Assembly: GCA_016192135.1 (NCBI GenBank)
Contig: JACPUR010000017.1
Location: forward strand, 248,001-312,000
Source: Candidatus Tectomicrobia bacterium
GTDB taxonomy: Bacteria > UBA8248
Length of the DNA: 64,000 bases
Direction: 5' to 3'
Position numbers and translations under genes: made by a program. Under the pieces are notes generated by a model. It had not been told where the DNA came from, searched no databases, and saw only the letters and a program-made list of their open reading frames with translations. Positions 46,685-56,240 of the stretch are shown here, in pieces; within the stretch, counting starts at the first letter, position 1; the number at the start of each line of letters is the position of its first letter.

Positions 46685-48078
46685 GGAGCCTCATGGCGGA
46701 GAGCCGATCGGCGGAATGGACGGAGGGGATCCCCTCGCGGCGCGTGGTGGTGATGGGCATGGCCCGCACCGGCCGCGCCGCCGCCGCCGTCCTCGCCCGG
46801 CGCGGGGCCGAGGTGGTGGCGACGGACATGAAGGACATCCCCGGCCTGCGCGAGGAGCTTCCGCGCGAGGTGGCGCTCGAGCTGGGCGGCCACCGGGAAG
46901 AAACCTTCCGCCGCTGCGACGTGCTCGTGGTGAGCCCGGGCATCCCGGCCACCGACCGCTTTATCCGGCTCGCGCTCGCATCGGGGGCGGAGGTGATCAG
47001 CGAGATCGAGCTGGCGTGGCGGCTCTGCCCGGCGCCCGTCGCCGCGGTGACCGGGACGAACGGCAAGACCACCGCCACCACCATGCTCGGCGCCATCCTC
47101 GAGGAGGCAGGTTTCCGGGCCCCCGTGGGCGGGAACATCGGCCGGCCCCTCGTGGACGTGGTGGAGAAGGAGGGGCAGGAGGCGGACTTCGTGGTGAGCG
47201 AGGTGAGCAGCTTTCAGCTCGAATGGGCGCCCACTCTCCGGCCCCGCGTGGGTGTCATCACGAACGTGACGCCGGACCACCTCGACCGCCACCCGGACAT
47301 GGACGGTTACGCCGCGGTCAAGGCCCGGCTTCTGGCCAATCAGGGACCGGGCGACGCCAAGGTGCTGAACGCGGACGATCCCTTCACGGCCCGCTATCTC
47401 CCCGGCGGGCGCCAGGCGGCGCTCGCCTTCAGCCGGACGAAAATCCCGGAAGCCGGCGCTTACGTGGAGGACGGGTGGATTTACCTCCGCATCGGCGGAG
47501 ACCGGCAGCGGGTGTGCGCGGCCGGGGAGCTGGCGGTCCCGGGGGTGCACAACTTGGAGAACTTCCTCGCGGCCTGCGCGGCGGCGGGGTTCCTCGGCGC
47601 GGGCCCGGACGCCATGGCCCGCCTGGCGCGGCGCTTCAAGGGGCTCCCCCACCGGATGGAGCCGGTCGCCGAGATCGGCGGGGTGCGCTGGGTGAACGAC
47701 TCGAAGGGCACGAACGTCGGGGCCACGGCCATGAGCCTGGAGAGCGTGGAGGGGCCGGTGCTCCTCATCGCCGGGGGGACGGACAAGGGAAGCGACCTCT
47801 CGCCCATGATCGAGCCGATGCGCAAGCGCGTGCGGACCATGGTGCTCATCGGCGAGGCGGCGGACCGCTTCGAGGCGTTCTTCCGCGGGAGGGTGCCCGT
47901 GGAGCGGGCGGCCACCCTGCACGAGGCGGTGCGCCGCTGCGCGGCCGCCGCCCGGCCGGGCGACACGGTGCTTCTCTCGCCCGCCTGCGCGAGTTTCGAC
48001 CAATTCCGCGATTACGCCCACCGCGGGGACGTTTTCCGGGAGGCGGTGCGCGCGCTCGCAAAGGAGGGCGCGCGGTGA
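46681..48078 (+). CDS. murD: UDP-N-acetylmuramoylalanine--D-glutamate ligase
   Basis: 465 residues. Adds D-glutamate to UDP-MurNAc-L-Ala. A Rossmann-like N-terminus (VVVMGMARTGRAAAAVL) is followed by the ATP loop VTGTNGKTTATTM, the metal-site SEVSSFQLE, NVTPDHLDRH, and WVNDSKGTNVGAT. Start overlaps the mraY stop as ATGA; a second ATG at 46693 is possible. Mur-ligase order here is E-F-(mraY)-D, as in E. coli. Confidence 0.96.
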   Translation: MRSLMAESRSAEWTEGIPSRRVVVMGMARTGRAAAAVLARRGAEVVATDMKDIPGLREELPREVALELGGHREETFRRCDVLVVSPGIPATDRFIRLALASGAEVISEIELAWRLCPAPVAAVTGTNGKTTATTMLGAILEEAGFRAPVGGNIGRPLVDVVEKEGQEADFVVSEVSSFQLEWAPTLRPRVGVITNVTPDHLDRHPDMDGYAAVKARLLANQGPGDAKVLNADDPFTARYLPGGRQAALAFSRTKIPEAGAYVEDGWIYLRIGGDRQRVCAAGELAVPGVHNLENFLAACAAAGFLGAGPDAMARLARRFKGLPHRMEPVAEIGGVRWVNDSKGTNVGATAMSLESVEGPVLLIAGGTDKGSDLSPMIEPMRKRVRTMVLIGEAADRFEAFFRGRVPVERAATLHEAVRRCAAAARPGDTVLLSPACASFDQFRDYAHRGDVFREAVRALAKEGAR

Positions 48079-49232
48079 GGCGGCCCCGCATCGATCCGGT
48101 CATCTTCTTCAGCGCCCTGGGCCTCAGCGTGTTCGGGGTGGTGATGGTCTTCAGCGCGAGCCAGATCCTCGCCCTGGACCGCTACCGGGACGCCTTCTAC
48201 TTCGTGAAGCGGCACGCCATGTGGGCGGCGGTGGGATTCGCCCTGATGCTCCTCCTGGCCCGGGTTGACGTGAGGAGGCTCAGGCGGCTCGCCGTCCCGA
48301 TCCTCGTGCTCTCGTTCGTCGTCCTGGCGCTCGTCTTCGTGCCCGGCATCGGACGCTCCGCGGGGGGCGCCCGGCGATGGATCGTGCTGGGGCCGCTCTC
48401 CTTCCAGCCGGCCGAGGCGGCGAAACTGGGGTTGCTTATCTTCCTTGCGCACTTCCTCGCGGTGAAGAGCGACCGCCTGGGCGACTTCAAGTATGGCTTC
48501 ATGCCGCCGGTTCTGATCACCGGGGTGGGCGTGCTCTTGATCCTCGCCCAGCCGGACCTGGGGACGGCCATGCTCCTGGCCCTGGTGGCGGGGCAGCTGC
48601 TCTTCCTCGCCGGGGCGCGCTGGCGGCACTTGGCGGGGTGCGCGCTGGCCGCGGCGCCCGTCTTTTACTGGCTGGTCTTCTCGGTGCCCTGGCGCAAGCG
48701 GCGCATCCTGGCTTTCCTGGATCCGTTCGGCGCGGTGCGGGAGACGGGCTACCAGCTCGTCCAGTCCCTCCTCGCCCTGGGCCGGGGCGGCCTCACGGGC
48801 CTGGGGCTGGGGGAGGGGAAGCAGAAGCTCCTCTACCTGCCGGAGCCCCACACCGACTTCATCTTCGCCGTGGTCGGAGAGGAGCTGGGCCTCGTCGGGG
48901 CCCTCGCCGTGGCGGCGGTGTTCACCGTGATTCTCTGGCGGGGGTTGCGCGTCGCGGCCCGCTGCGAGGACAGCTTCCGCTTCCTCCTCGCCTCCGGCAT
49001 CACCCTCATGGTGACCGTCCAGGGGCTGCTGAACATGGCCGTGGCCTCGGGCCTCGTGCCGACCAAGGGGGTGCCGCTTCCGCTCATCAGCCTGGGGGGG
49101 ACCTCGCTCGTGTTCACCCTTCTGGCCCTGGGCCTCCTCCTCGCCGTGGAGGCCGGGACACGGCCCGCGCCGGCGCAGGCCGCGCCGATGGACGCGGCCG
49201 CCCCATGGTCCGCCGAGGGGAGGGCCGGCTGA
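48075..49232 (+). CDS. ftsW: Septal peptidoglycan glycosyltransferase FtsW
   Basis: 385 residues, SEDS-family polymerase that builds septal glycan strands with FtsI. About ten membrane helices. Signature stretches are GGARRWIVLGPLSFQPAEAAKLG, AQPDLGTAMLL, ETGYQLVQSLLALGRGGLTGLGLG, LPEPHTDFIFAVVGEELG and the late PLPLISLGGTSL. GTG start overlapping murD. The C-terminal tail is Ala/Pro-rich. Confidence 0.95.
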   Translation: MRRPRIDPVIFFSALGLSVFGVVMVFSASQILALDRYRDAFYFVKRHAMWAAVGFALMLLLARVDVRRLRRLAVPILVLSFVVLALVFVPGIGRSAGGARRWIVLGPLSFQPAEAAKLGLLIFLAHFLAVKSDRLGDFKYGFMPPVLITGVGVLLILAQPDLGTAMLLALVAGQLLFLAGARWRHLAGCALAAAPVFYWLVFSVPWRKRRILAFLDPFGAVRETGYQLVQSLLALGRGGLTGLGLGEGKQKLLYLPEPHTDFIFAVVGEELGLVGALAVAAVFTVILWRGLRVAARCEDSFRFLLASGITLMVTVQGLLNMAVASGLVPTKGVPLPLISLGGTSLVFTLLALGLLLAVEAGTRPAPAQAAPMDAAAPWSAEGRAG

Positions 49233-50317
49233 TGCGCCTCCTCATCGCGGGCGGGGGCACCGGAGGGCATCTCTACCCGGGCATCGCGGTGGCGCGCGCC
49301 TGGTTGCGCGGGGGGCCGGAGCGCCGGGTCCTGTTCGTGGGGACGGCCAGCGGAATCGAGGCCCGGGTGCTGCCCCGGGAGGAGCTTCCCCTGGAGACCA
49401 TCTCCGCCGCGGGCATCGTGGGCCGCTCGCCGGGACAGCAGATTGGCGCGGCCTTTCTCATGGCGAGGGGCCTCGCCCAGTCGCTCGGCATCATCGGCCG
49501 CTTCCGGCCCCACGTGGTGCTGGGGGTGGGAGGCTACGCCAGCGCCCCCGCCGTGGCCGCGGCCTGGCTCAGGCGCCGCCCGATCGTGCTGCTGGAGGAG
49601 AACGTCGTGCCGGGGATGACCAACCGGCTGCTGGGGCGGCTCGCCCGCCGCGTGGCCCTCGCCTTCCCGGGCGCGGCGCCCTACTTCCCTTTGGGGAAAG
49701 CCGTCGAGACGGGCCTGCCCCTGCGCGGGGAGTTCGGGGGCGAGCCGGCGCGGCCCGTGTCCTTCTGGGAAGGGCCCCTGCGGGTGCTCATCTTCGGGGG
49801 CAGCCAGGGGGCGCGTGCCCTGAACGAAGCGGTGATCGAGGCGCTCCCTCTCCTGGGGGAGCGCGCGCGGGCGATGCGCTTCGTCCACCAGACCGGGGAG
49901 GCCGATTTGGAGCGCACCCGGGAGGCCTACGCCGGGGCGGGGGCGGAGGCCGAGGTGGCGGCATTCTTCTACGACATGGCGGACCGGTTCCGGAACGCCC
50001 ACCTGGCGGTGGCCCGGGCGGGCGCCTCGACGGCCGCGGAGCTGGCTTCCATGGGGCTTCCGGCGGTGCTGATTCCCCTGCCCAGCGCGACGCATGGGCA
50101 CCAGGAGGCGAACGCCCGGCACCTCGCGGGGCGCGGCGCGGCCCGGATGGTCCTCCAGCGGGACCTGAGCGGCGCGTCGCTGGCCGCGCTGCTGAAGGAA
50201 TTCGACGAGGGGCGGCATCTGCTGGCCGAGATGTCCCGCCGCGCCAGGGAGGCGGCGCGGCCCGACGCCTCGGAGGCGGTGGCGGTCCTGTGCAAGGAGG
50301 CGGCGCGGGCGGCCTAG
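49232..50317 (+). CDS. murG: UDP-GlcNAc:lipid I N-acetylglucosaminyltransferase
   Basis: 361 residues, GT-B glycosyltransferase making lipid II at the inner membrane face. The first glycine-rich loop is IAGGGTGGHLYPGIAVA, then VVLGVGGYASAPAVAAA, EENVVPGMTNRLL, FGGSQGARALNEAV, and the UDP-GlcNAc-binding ARAGASTAAELASMGLPAVL. ATG overlaps the ftsW stop by 1 bp. A short gap separates it from murC. Confidence 0.96.
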   Translation: MRLLIAGGGTGGHLYPGIAVARAWLRGGPERRVLFVGTASGIEARVLPREELPLETISAAGIVGRSPGQQIGAAFLMARGLAQSLGIIGRFRPHVVLGVGGYASAPAVAAAWLRRRPIVLLEENVVPGMTNRLLGRLARRVALAFPGAAPYFPLGKAVETGLPLRGEFGGEPARPVSFWEGPLRVLIFGGSQGARALNEAVIEALPLLGERARAMRFVHQTGEADLERTREAYAGAGAEAEVAAFFYDMADRFRNAHLAVARAGASTAAELASMGLPAVLIPLPSATHGHQEANARHLAGRGAARMVLQRDLSGASLAALLKEFDEGRHLLAEMSRRAREAARPDASEAVAVLCKEAARAA

Positions 50318-50337
50318 GCCCGCGCCAGGAGACGGGA

Positions 50338-51768
50338 ATGATCGCACGCGCGCACACCACGCATCCCATGCTCCGGCACTCCCAGCGCGTCCACTTCGTG
50401 GGCATCGGGGGGACGGGCATGTGCGGGATCGCGGAGGTGCTGATCAACCTGGGGTACGCGGTGACGGGGTCGGACCTGGCCCAGAACGAGGCCGTCTTCC
50501 GTCTCCGCCGGCTGGGGGCGAAGATCGCCATGGGCCACCGCGCGGAGAACGTCGAGGGGGTGGACGTGGTGGTCTACAGCTCGGCCGTCTCGGGGGAGAA
50601 CGTCGAGGTGGCCGAGGCGCGGCGCCGGAAGATCCCCGTCATCCGCCGGGCCGAGATGCTGGCCGAGCTGATGCGGATGAAGTACAGCATCGCCGTCGCC
50701 GGGGCCCACGGGAAGACGACCACCACATCGCTTGTCGCCGCCGTGCTCGCGGCGGGAGGGCTGGATCCCACCGTGGTGGTGGGCGGGCGGATCAACGCCA
50801 TCGGGTCGAACGCCCGCCTGGGCGAGGGCGAGTACCTGGTCGCGGAGGCGGACGAGAGCGACGGAACTTTCCTGCGCCTCGTGCCCACCATCGCCGTGGT
50901 CACCAACATCGACGAGGAGCACCTGGACTTCTACCGGGACTTCCAGGCCATCAAGCAGGCCTTCCTGGAGTTCCTGAACAAGATCCCGTTCTACGGCTTC
51001 TCGGTGGTGTGCCTCGATCACCCGGCCGTGCAGGAGATCATCCCCGGCATCGAAAAGCGCTTCTTCACCTACGGCTTCGGGTCCCAGGCGGACTACATCG
51101 GCGAAGACTTCCACTACGAGTCGGGGGAGGCTGTTTTCTCCGTCCGGCGGCGGAACGAGCGACTGGGGGAGCTCCGCCTCCGCATCCCCGGCCGCCACAA
51201 CGCCTACAACGCCCTGGCGGCCGTGGCGGTCGCGTCCGAGCTGGATGTGCCCTTCGAGGCCGTTCAGCGGGGACTCCACGGCTTCGACGGCATCGGCCGG
51301 CGCCTCGAGCGCATCGGGGAGGCGGCGGGGGTGGCCGTGCTGGACGACTATGGCCATCACCCGGAGGAGATCCGGGCCACCCTGCGGGCGGTCCGGGAGG
51401 CATGGCCGGACCGCCGCCTCGTGGTCCTCTTCCAGCCCCACCGCTACAGCCGGACGCTTCACCTGGGGAAGGCCTTCCACACGGCCTTCTACGACGCCGA
51501 CCTCCTGCTCGTGGCGCCCATCTACGCGGCCGGCGAGGCTCCCATCCCGGGGGTGAGCGCCTCGGCCATCGCGGAGGGAGCCCGCGCCCATGGCCACAAG
51601 GCGTGCGAGGAGGTAGAGGGCGTCCACGAAGCGGCCGGGCGGCTGGCGGAGGCCGTCCGGCCGGGGGACCTGGTGCTCACGCTGGGGGCGGGGGACGTCT
51701 GGAAGGCGGGCCGGGAGCTCTTGGAGCGGCTCGCGCCCGGGGAGAAGCGGGAGGAAGAGGCGGGATGA
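50338..51768 (+). CDS. murC: UDP-N-acetylmuramate--L-alanine ligase
   Basis: 476 residues. First amino-acid addition to UDP-MurNAc. N-terminal HFVGIGGTGMCGIAEVL, ATP loop AGAHGKTTTTSLVA, EADESDGTFL, TNIDEEHLDFY and DDYGHHPEEIRATL. AGGAGA about 5 bp before the ATG at 50338 supports this start; the frame is open a further 48 bp upstream into murG. Overlaps murB by 4 bp. Confidence 0.96.
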   Translation: MIARAHTTHPMLRHSQRVHFVGIGGTGMCGIAEVLINLGYAVTGSDLAQNEAVFRLRRLGAKIAMGHRAENVEGVDVVVYSSAVSGENVEVAEARRRKIPVIRRAEMLAELMRMKYSIAVAGAHGKTTTTSLVAAVLAAGGLDPTVVVGGRINAIGSNARLGEGEYLVAEADESDGTFLRLVPTIAVVTNIDEEHLDFYRDFQAIKQAFLEFLNKIPFYGFSVVCLDHPAVQEIIPGIEKRFFTYGFGSQADYIGEDFHYESGEAVFSVRRRNERLGELRLRIPGRHNAYNALAAVAVASELDVPFEAVQRGLHGFDGIGRRLERIGEAAGVAVLDDYGHHPEEIRATLRAVREAWPDRRLVVLFQPHRYSRTLHLGKAFHTAFYDADLLLVAPIYAAGEAPIPGVSASAIAEGARAHGHKACEEVEGVHEAAGRLAEAVRPGDLVLTLGAGDVWKAGRELLERLAPGEKREEEAG

Positions 51769-52712
51769 CCGGCCTCGCGGAGGAAGAGATGGCCTTGGGC
51801 CTGGACCTCAAGCTGGCGGGGCTCGCCTGCGAGATCCGCTTCGGCGAGCGGCTGGCGCCCTACACCACCTTCCAGGTGGGCGGGCCGGCGGACGCCCTGG
51901 CCCTGCCCAAGGACGAGGCGGAGCTCGCCGGGCTCATCGCCCGCTGCCTGGCCGAGGGGCTGCCAGTGAGCGTCCTGGGCGGCGGGGCCAACACCCTGGT
52001 GCGGGACGGGGGCATCCACGGCGTGGTCGTCTGCCTCGTGAACGGGTTCCGGCAGCTCGGCGTGGCGGAGGAGGGCGAGGCCCCGATCGTCGAGGCGGGG
52101 GCGGGGGTGAAGATCTCCCAGCTCGTCCGGTTCGCGGCGGAGCGCGGGCTGGCGGGCCTCGAGTGCCTGGCGGGGGTGCCGGGGACGGTGGGCGGCGCCC
52201 TGGCCATGAACGCGGGCACGGCGGAGCGCTTCGTCGGCGAGGCGGTGGAGTCCATCCGGTGGGCGCGCCTGTCGGGCGGGGGCGTCGAGACGCTCCCGGC
52301 ATCGGCTCTCGCCTTCGTCTACCGGGAGGCCCGCTTTCCGGAGCCGGGCGTGGTGACGGCGGTGCGCTTCCGGCTGAGTCGGGGCGACGCCGGGGCCCTG
52401 CGTGCCTATCTCAAGGAGCATGCAGCGGTGCGCCGGGAGCGCCAGCCCTGGGGGGTGCCCTGCGCGGGCTCAATCTTCCGCAATCCGCCGGGGGAGCGGG
52501 CCGGCCGGCTCATCGAGGCGGCGGGCCTCAAGGGCCGGCGCGTGGGCGGCGCCGAGGTGAGCCGCGTCCACGCCAACTTCCTCGTCAACTGCGGCGGGGC
52601 GAGGGCGGCGGACGTGATGGAACTGATCGAGGTGGTCCGGGCGCGGGTGCGGGAGGTGCACGGCCTGGAGTTGCAGCTCGAGCTCAAGATTGTGGGGGAG
52701 GACGCCGCATGA
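51765..52712 (+). CDS. murB: UDP-N-acetylenolpyruvoylglucosamine reductase
   Basis: 315 residues. FAD enzyme that reduces the enolpyruvyl group made by MurA (encoded at 12.9 kb). FAD-binding landmarks are TTFQVGGPADALALP, VLGGGANTLVRDGG, EAGAGVKISQLVRFA and LAGVPGTVGGALAMNAG. The catalytic serine is in CAGSIFRNP. Length and the YREARF loop fit the type I enzyme. In many dcw clusters ddl follows murB; here ftsQ follows directly with a 4-bp overlap. Confidence 0.96.
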   Translation: MTGLAEEEMALGLDLKLAGLACEIRFGERLAPYTTFQVGGPADALALPKDEAELAGLIARCLAEGLPVSVLGGGANTLVRDGGIHGVVVCLVNGFRQLGVAEEGEAPIVEAGAGVKISQLVRFAAERGLAGLECLAGVPGTVGGALAMNAGTAERFVGEAVESIRWARLSGGGVETLPASALAFVYREARFPEPGVVTAVRFRLSRGDAGALRAYLKEHAAVRRERQPWGVPCAGSIFRNPPGERAGRLIEAAGLKGRRVGGAEVSRVHANFLVNCGGARAADVMELIEVVRARVREVHGLELQLELKIVGEDAA

Positions 52713-53602
52713 GCCGGACTACCCTCCGCTTTCCCGCCGTTCGGCCGGCCCCGGGCCCGGCGGGGGACGATATCCGCCCCGGCCGCGGGCTCACGCCCTC
52801 GAAGACGGGGCTCAGGCGGCGGAGCGCGGGCGCCCGGCGGAGGGGGAGCGCCTGGGTCCGCCCGGCCATCGGTTTCCTGGTGTTCGCGGAGATTCTCCTG
52901 CTGGGGGGGCACGCGGTGCGCTGGGCCAGGGTCAGCCCGCGCTTCGCCCTCAGCGAGGTCGTGGTGGAGGGCCATCGGGCGCTGGACGCGCGCGAGATCG
53001 TCCGCCTGGCGGCCGTCTCGCACGGGCGGAACATCTTTGACGTGGATCTCGAGGAAGTCCGCCGCCGGGTGGCGGCGAGCCCCTGGGTCCGCCGGGTGGG
53101 CGTGTGGAGGCAGCTCCCCCACGCCCTCCGCGTCGAGATCGAGGAGCGGCGCCCGGCCGCCCTGCTGCGCCGCGAGCCTCCCTTCGGGGTGGACGCGGAG
53201 GGGATGGTGCTGGGGGCGCTCCTCGAGAAGCCGGAGGGTTGCCTCCCGCTGTTCGAGGGCTTCGACCCCCGGTCGCTCCGGCCCGGAAGCTCGATCTGGA
53301 GCCGGGGGTTCGAGAGCCAGCTCGCGGCCCTCTCCCTCGCCGCCGGAACCCCGGCCCTCCGCGGGGGGTGCCTCTCCGTTCGGAGGCTGGAGGATGGGAG
53401 GCTCCGCCTCCGGGTTTTGGATGGCAAGCTGGACCTGCTCGCCCATGAGGAAGGACTCAAAAGCCAGGCAGCCCGCCTGCGCGCCGTGATTCAGGATGTC
53501 CTGAGGGAACCGCCCGCCTCGGAACGGATCGAGTTGGATCTCACGTTCCCGGGCCGCGTCGTCGTCCGGCCCATCGGACAGGATGGAGGAGCGAAAGGAT
53601 GA
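52709..53602 (+). CDS. ftsQ: Cell division protein FtsQ/DivIB
   Basis: 297 residues. A long basic Arg/Pro-rich cytoplasmic N-terminus (about 50 residues), one membrane helix (about 52-72), then a POTRA domain (FALSEVVVEGHRALDAREIVRLAAVSHGRNIFDVDLEEVRRRVAASPWV) and the FtsQ beta domain. It scaffolds FtsL/FtsB at the septum. ATG overlaps murB as ATGA and the gene overlaps ftsA by 4 bp. Confidence 0.93.
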   Translation: MSRTTLRFPAVRPAPGPAGDDIRPGRGLTPSKTGLRRRSAGARRRGSAWVRPAIGFLVFAEILLLGGHAVRWARVSPRFALSEVVVEGHRALDAREIVRLAAVSHGRNIFDVDLEEVRRRVAASPWVRRVGVWRQLPHALRVEIEERRPAALLRREPPFGVDAEGMVLGALLEKPEGCLPLFEGFDPRSLRPGSSIWSRGFESQLAALSLAAGTPALRGGCLSVRRLEDGRLRLRVLDGKLDLLAHEEGLKSQAARLRAVIQDVLREPPASERIELDLTFPGRVVVRPIGQDGGAKG

Positions 53603-54846
53603 GCAAACGGGGCGACGTGCTGGTGGGCCTCGACATCGGCACCTCAAAGATCTGCGTGGTCGTGGCCGAGGTGAACGAGGACGGCTCGCTCGAGATCGTC
53701 GGCCTCGGCAAGCATCCGTCCAAGGGCCTCAACCGCGGGTCGGTGGTGAACATCGATCAGACGGTGGAGTCCATCCGCGCCGCGGTGGAGGAGGCGGAGT
53801 TCATCAGCGGCACGCCCATCCGCTCCGCCTATGTCGGGGTGGCGGGCGGCCACATCCGCAGCTTCAACACCAACGGGATCGTGGCCATCAAGAGCAAGAT
53901 CGTCACCAAGGAGGACATCGACCGGGTGGTCGAGCAGGCGCGGGCGGTCACCATGCCGGCCGATCACGAGATCATCCATGTCCTTCCGCAGGAGTACATC
54001 GTGGACGAGCAGGAGGGCATCACCGAGCCGATCGGCATGGCCGGGGTGCGCCTCGAGTCCAAGGTCCACATCGTCTCGGGCGCCATCCCGGCCATCCAGA
54101 ACATCTCGCGGAGCGTGGAACGGGCGGGCCTCTCGGTGGAGAGGCTCGTCCTGCAGCCGCTGGCCTCATCGCTGGCGGCGCTCACCGAGGACGAGCGGGA
54201 CCTGGGCGTGGCCGTGGTGGACATCGGCAGCGGCACCTCGGACGTTGCGGTCATCAGCGGCGGGGCGCTCCGCTACACGGCGATCGTGCCGGTGGCCGGG
54301 AACCACGTCACCCGCGACATCGCCATCGGGCTCCGGACGCCCGACTACCAGGCCGAGCGCATCAAGAAGGAGTACGGCTGCGCCGTGGCCTCGCGGCTCG
54401 CCCACGACGAGGAGATCGAGGTGCCGAGCGTGGGAGGCCGGCCGCCCCGGGTGCTCAGCCGCCAGATGCTGGCGGAGATCATCGAGCCCCGCATGGAAGA
54501 GGTATTCACCCTCATCCGCCGGGAGATCCAGAAGAGCGGGATGGAGGATCTCCTCCCGGCCGGCGCCGTCCTGACCGGCGGGGCCAGCATGATGGAGGGC
54601 ATCGAGGATCTGGCGGAGCGCGTGCTGCAGCTTCCGGTTCGGCGGGGCGCGCCGCTGGGCATCGGCGGCCTCGTGGATATGGTGAACGGCCCCATGTTTT
54701 CGACGGGGGTCGGTCTGGCGATCTACGCGATGCGGACGATGGGCCCGCAGGGCCGGCGCGGCTGGCTTCCCGGCGGAGCCCGGAACGGTTCCATTCGAAC
54801 GGCGAAGGACAGGATCCGCCACGTGCTGGCGAGCATTTTCCGCTGA
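53599..54846 (+). CDS. ftsA: Cell division protein FtsA
   Basis: 415 residues, actin-like ATPase that tethers FtsZ to the membrane. N-terminal [17 protein letters not shown] (phosphate 1), SHS2/1C domain in the 90-160 region, [18 protein letters not shown] (phosphate 2) and [12 protein letters not shown] (adenosine motif). The C-terminal amphipathic helix [15 protein letters not shown] is the membrane-binding anchor. It overlaps ftsQ and is 52 bp before ftsZ. Confidence 0.97.
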   Translation: MSKRGDVLVGLDIGTSKICVVVAEVNEDGSLEIVGLGKHPSKGLNRGSVVNIDQTVESIRAAVEEAEFISGTPIRSAYVGVAGGHIRSFNTNGIVAIKSKIVTKEDIDRVVEQARAVTMPADHEIIHVLPQEYIVDEQEGITEPIGMAGVRLESKVHIVSGAIPAIQNISRSVERAGLSVERLVLQPLASSLAALTEDERDLGVAVVDIGSGTSDVAVISGGALRYTAIVPVAGNHVTRDIAIGLRTPDYQAERIKKEYGCAVASRLAHDEEIEVPSVGGRPPRVLSRQMLAEIIEPRMEEVFTLIRREIQKSGMEDLLPAGAVLTGGASMMEGIEDLAERVLQLPVRRGAPLGIGGLVDMVNGPMFSTGVGLAIYAMRTMGPQGRRGWLPGGARNGSIRTAKDRIRHVLASIFR

Positions 54847-54898
54847 GATTCGGGGTGCCGAGGGGGCGCTTCCCGGAATCGGGCCAAGGGGGGCAACG

Positions 54899-56044
54899 AT
54901 GAGCGACTTGATGTTCAACCTAGCGGAGGAAACCGCCTGCCGGGCGAGGATCGCCGTCATCGGCGTCGGCGGCGGGGGCGGCAACGCGGTCAACACCATG
55001 ATTGCGTCGGGCATGGACGGGGTGCAGTTCATCGCCGCGAACACGGACCACCAAGTGCTGGAACGGTCCCTCGCTCCGGAGAAGATGCAGCTCGGTCTCG
55101 CGCTGACGAACGGCCTGGGGGCGGGCGGGAACCCGGAGGTCGGCCGGAAGGCGGCGCTCGAGGACGCCGAGCGCATCGCCGGGCTCCTGGATGGGCTGGA
55201 CATGGTCTTCGTGACCGCGGGAATGGGCGGAGGCACGGGGACGGGCGCCGCGCCGGTCATCGCCCGCATCGCCAAGGAGGCGGGCATCCTGACGGTCGGC
55301 GTGGTCACCAAGCCCTTCGATTTCGAGGGGCCGCGCCGCCGGACCCAGGCGGAACAGGGCATCAACGAGCTGCGGGAGTCGGTGAACACCCTCATCACCA
55401 TCCCCAACCAGCGCCTCCTCGGCATGGTCGAGCGAACGACGCCTATCACCGAGGCCTTCCAGAAGGCGAACAACGTCCTGCTCCAGGCCTGCAAGGGCAT
55501 CGCGGACCTCATCACTACGCCCGGTCTCATCAACCTCGATTTCGCCGACGTGCGCACCATCATGCGCGACATGGGCGGCATGGCCCTCATGGGGAGCGGG
55601 ACCGGGACGGGCGAGAACCGCGCCGTCATCGCCGCCCAGAACGCCATCAGCAGCCCTCTGCTCGAGGAGGGCTCCATCCAGGGCGCCCGGGGCGTGCTCA
55701 TCAACATCACGGGCGGCAACGATCTATCCCTGTTCGAGGTGAACGAGGCCTGCAGCCTCGTCCACGGCTCGGCCCACGAGGATGCCAACATCATCTTCGG
55801 TTCGGTGATCGATCCCTCGATGGAGAACAAGGTCTGCGTGACGGTCATCGCCACCGGTTTCGGGCGGGAGGGCCTCCGCGAAGTGCCCCGGACGGAGGTG
55901 GAGGCGACCGGCACCGACGGGCGCAAGCTCTCCGTGCCGGCCTACGTCCGCATGCGGACCAATAAAAAGGATGCCGCCCTGAGCTATCAGCTGGAGGAAG
56001 ACGATCTCGACGTCCCAACCTTCCTCCGCAAGCAGGCCGATTGA
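54899..56044 (+). CDS. ftsZ: Cell division protein FtsZ
   Basis: 381 residues, tubulin-like GTPase that forms the division ring. The GTP-binding GGGTGTG signature is at residues 110-116 and the N-terminal [15 protein letters not shown] is typical. The C-terminal peptide [12 protein letters not shown], which binds FtsA, is present after only a short linker (about 25 residues), shorter than in E. coli. Last gene of the cluster before two strong GC hairpins. Confidence 0.98.
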   Translation: MSDLMFNLAEETACRARIAVIGVGGGGGNAVNTMIASGMDGVQFIAANTDHQVLERSLAPEKMQLGLALTNGLGAGGNPEVGRKAALEDAERIAGLLDGLDMVFVTAGMGGGTGTGAAPVIARIAKEAGILTVGVVTKPFDFEGPRRRTQAEQGINELRESVNTLITIPNQRLLGMVERTTPITEAFQKANNVLLQACKGIADLITTPGLINLDFADVRTIMRDMGGMALMGSGTGTGENRAVIAAQNAISSPLLEEGSIQGARGVLINITGGNDLSLFEVNEACSLVHGSAHEDANIIFGSVIDPSMENKVCVTVIATGFGREGLREVPRTEVEATGTDGRKLSVPAYVRMRTNKKDAALSYQLEEDDLDVPTFLRKQAD

Positions 56045-56051
56045 CCCCCAC

Positions 56052-56088
56052 TGCGCCGCGCCGGGCGGCTTTTCCCCGGCGCGGCGCA
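56052..56088 (+). terminator. First GC hairpin after ftsZ
   Basis: Perfect 14-bp stem TGCGCCGCGCCGGG (56052-56065) and CCCGGCGCGGCGCA (56075-56088), 9-nt loop, no T-run. Starts 7 bp after the ftsZ stop. Confidence 0.6.
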
Positions 56089-56099
56089 TCCCCCGAAGC

Positions 56100-56131
56100 G
56101 GCCAGGGGGGGCCGGCGGGCCCCCCCTGGCC
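56100..56131 (+). terminator. Second GC hairpin after ftsZ
   Basis: Perfect 14-bp stem GGCCAGGGGGGGCC (56100-56113) and GGCCCCCCCTGGCC (56118-56131), 4-nt loop, no T-run. 11 bp after the first hairpin. Confidence 0.6.
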
Positions 56132-56159
56132 CCCACCCCTCCGCGCCAAGCCCCGTTTC

Positions 56160-56189
56160 TTGAGCCGGATTGCTCACTCTCACTATAAT
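56160..56189 (+). promoter_or_regulatory. Sigma70-type promoter for pgeF operon
   Basis: TTGAGC at 56160-56165, 18-bp spacer, perfect TATAAT at 56184-56189. 51 bp before the ATG. Confidence 0.7.
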
Positions 56190-56240
56190 GGCGGGTTACG
56201 CCGATTCGCCGCGGGGGCCTGAAAAGCCTGGAGCTCGCCG

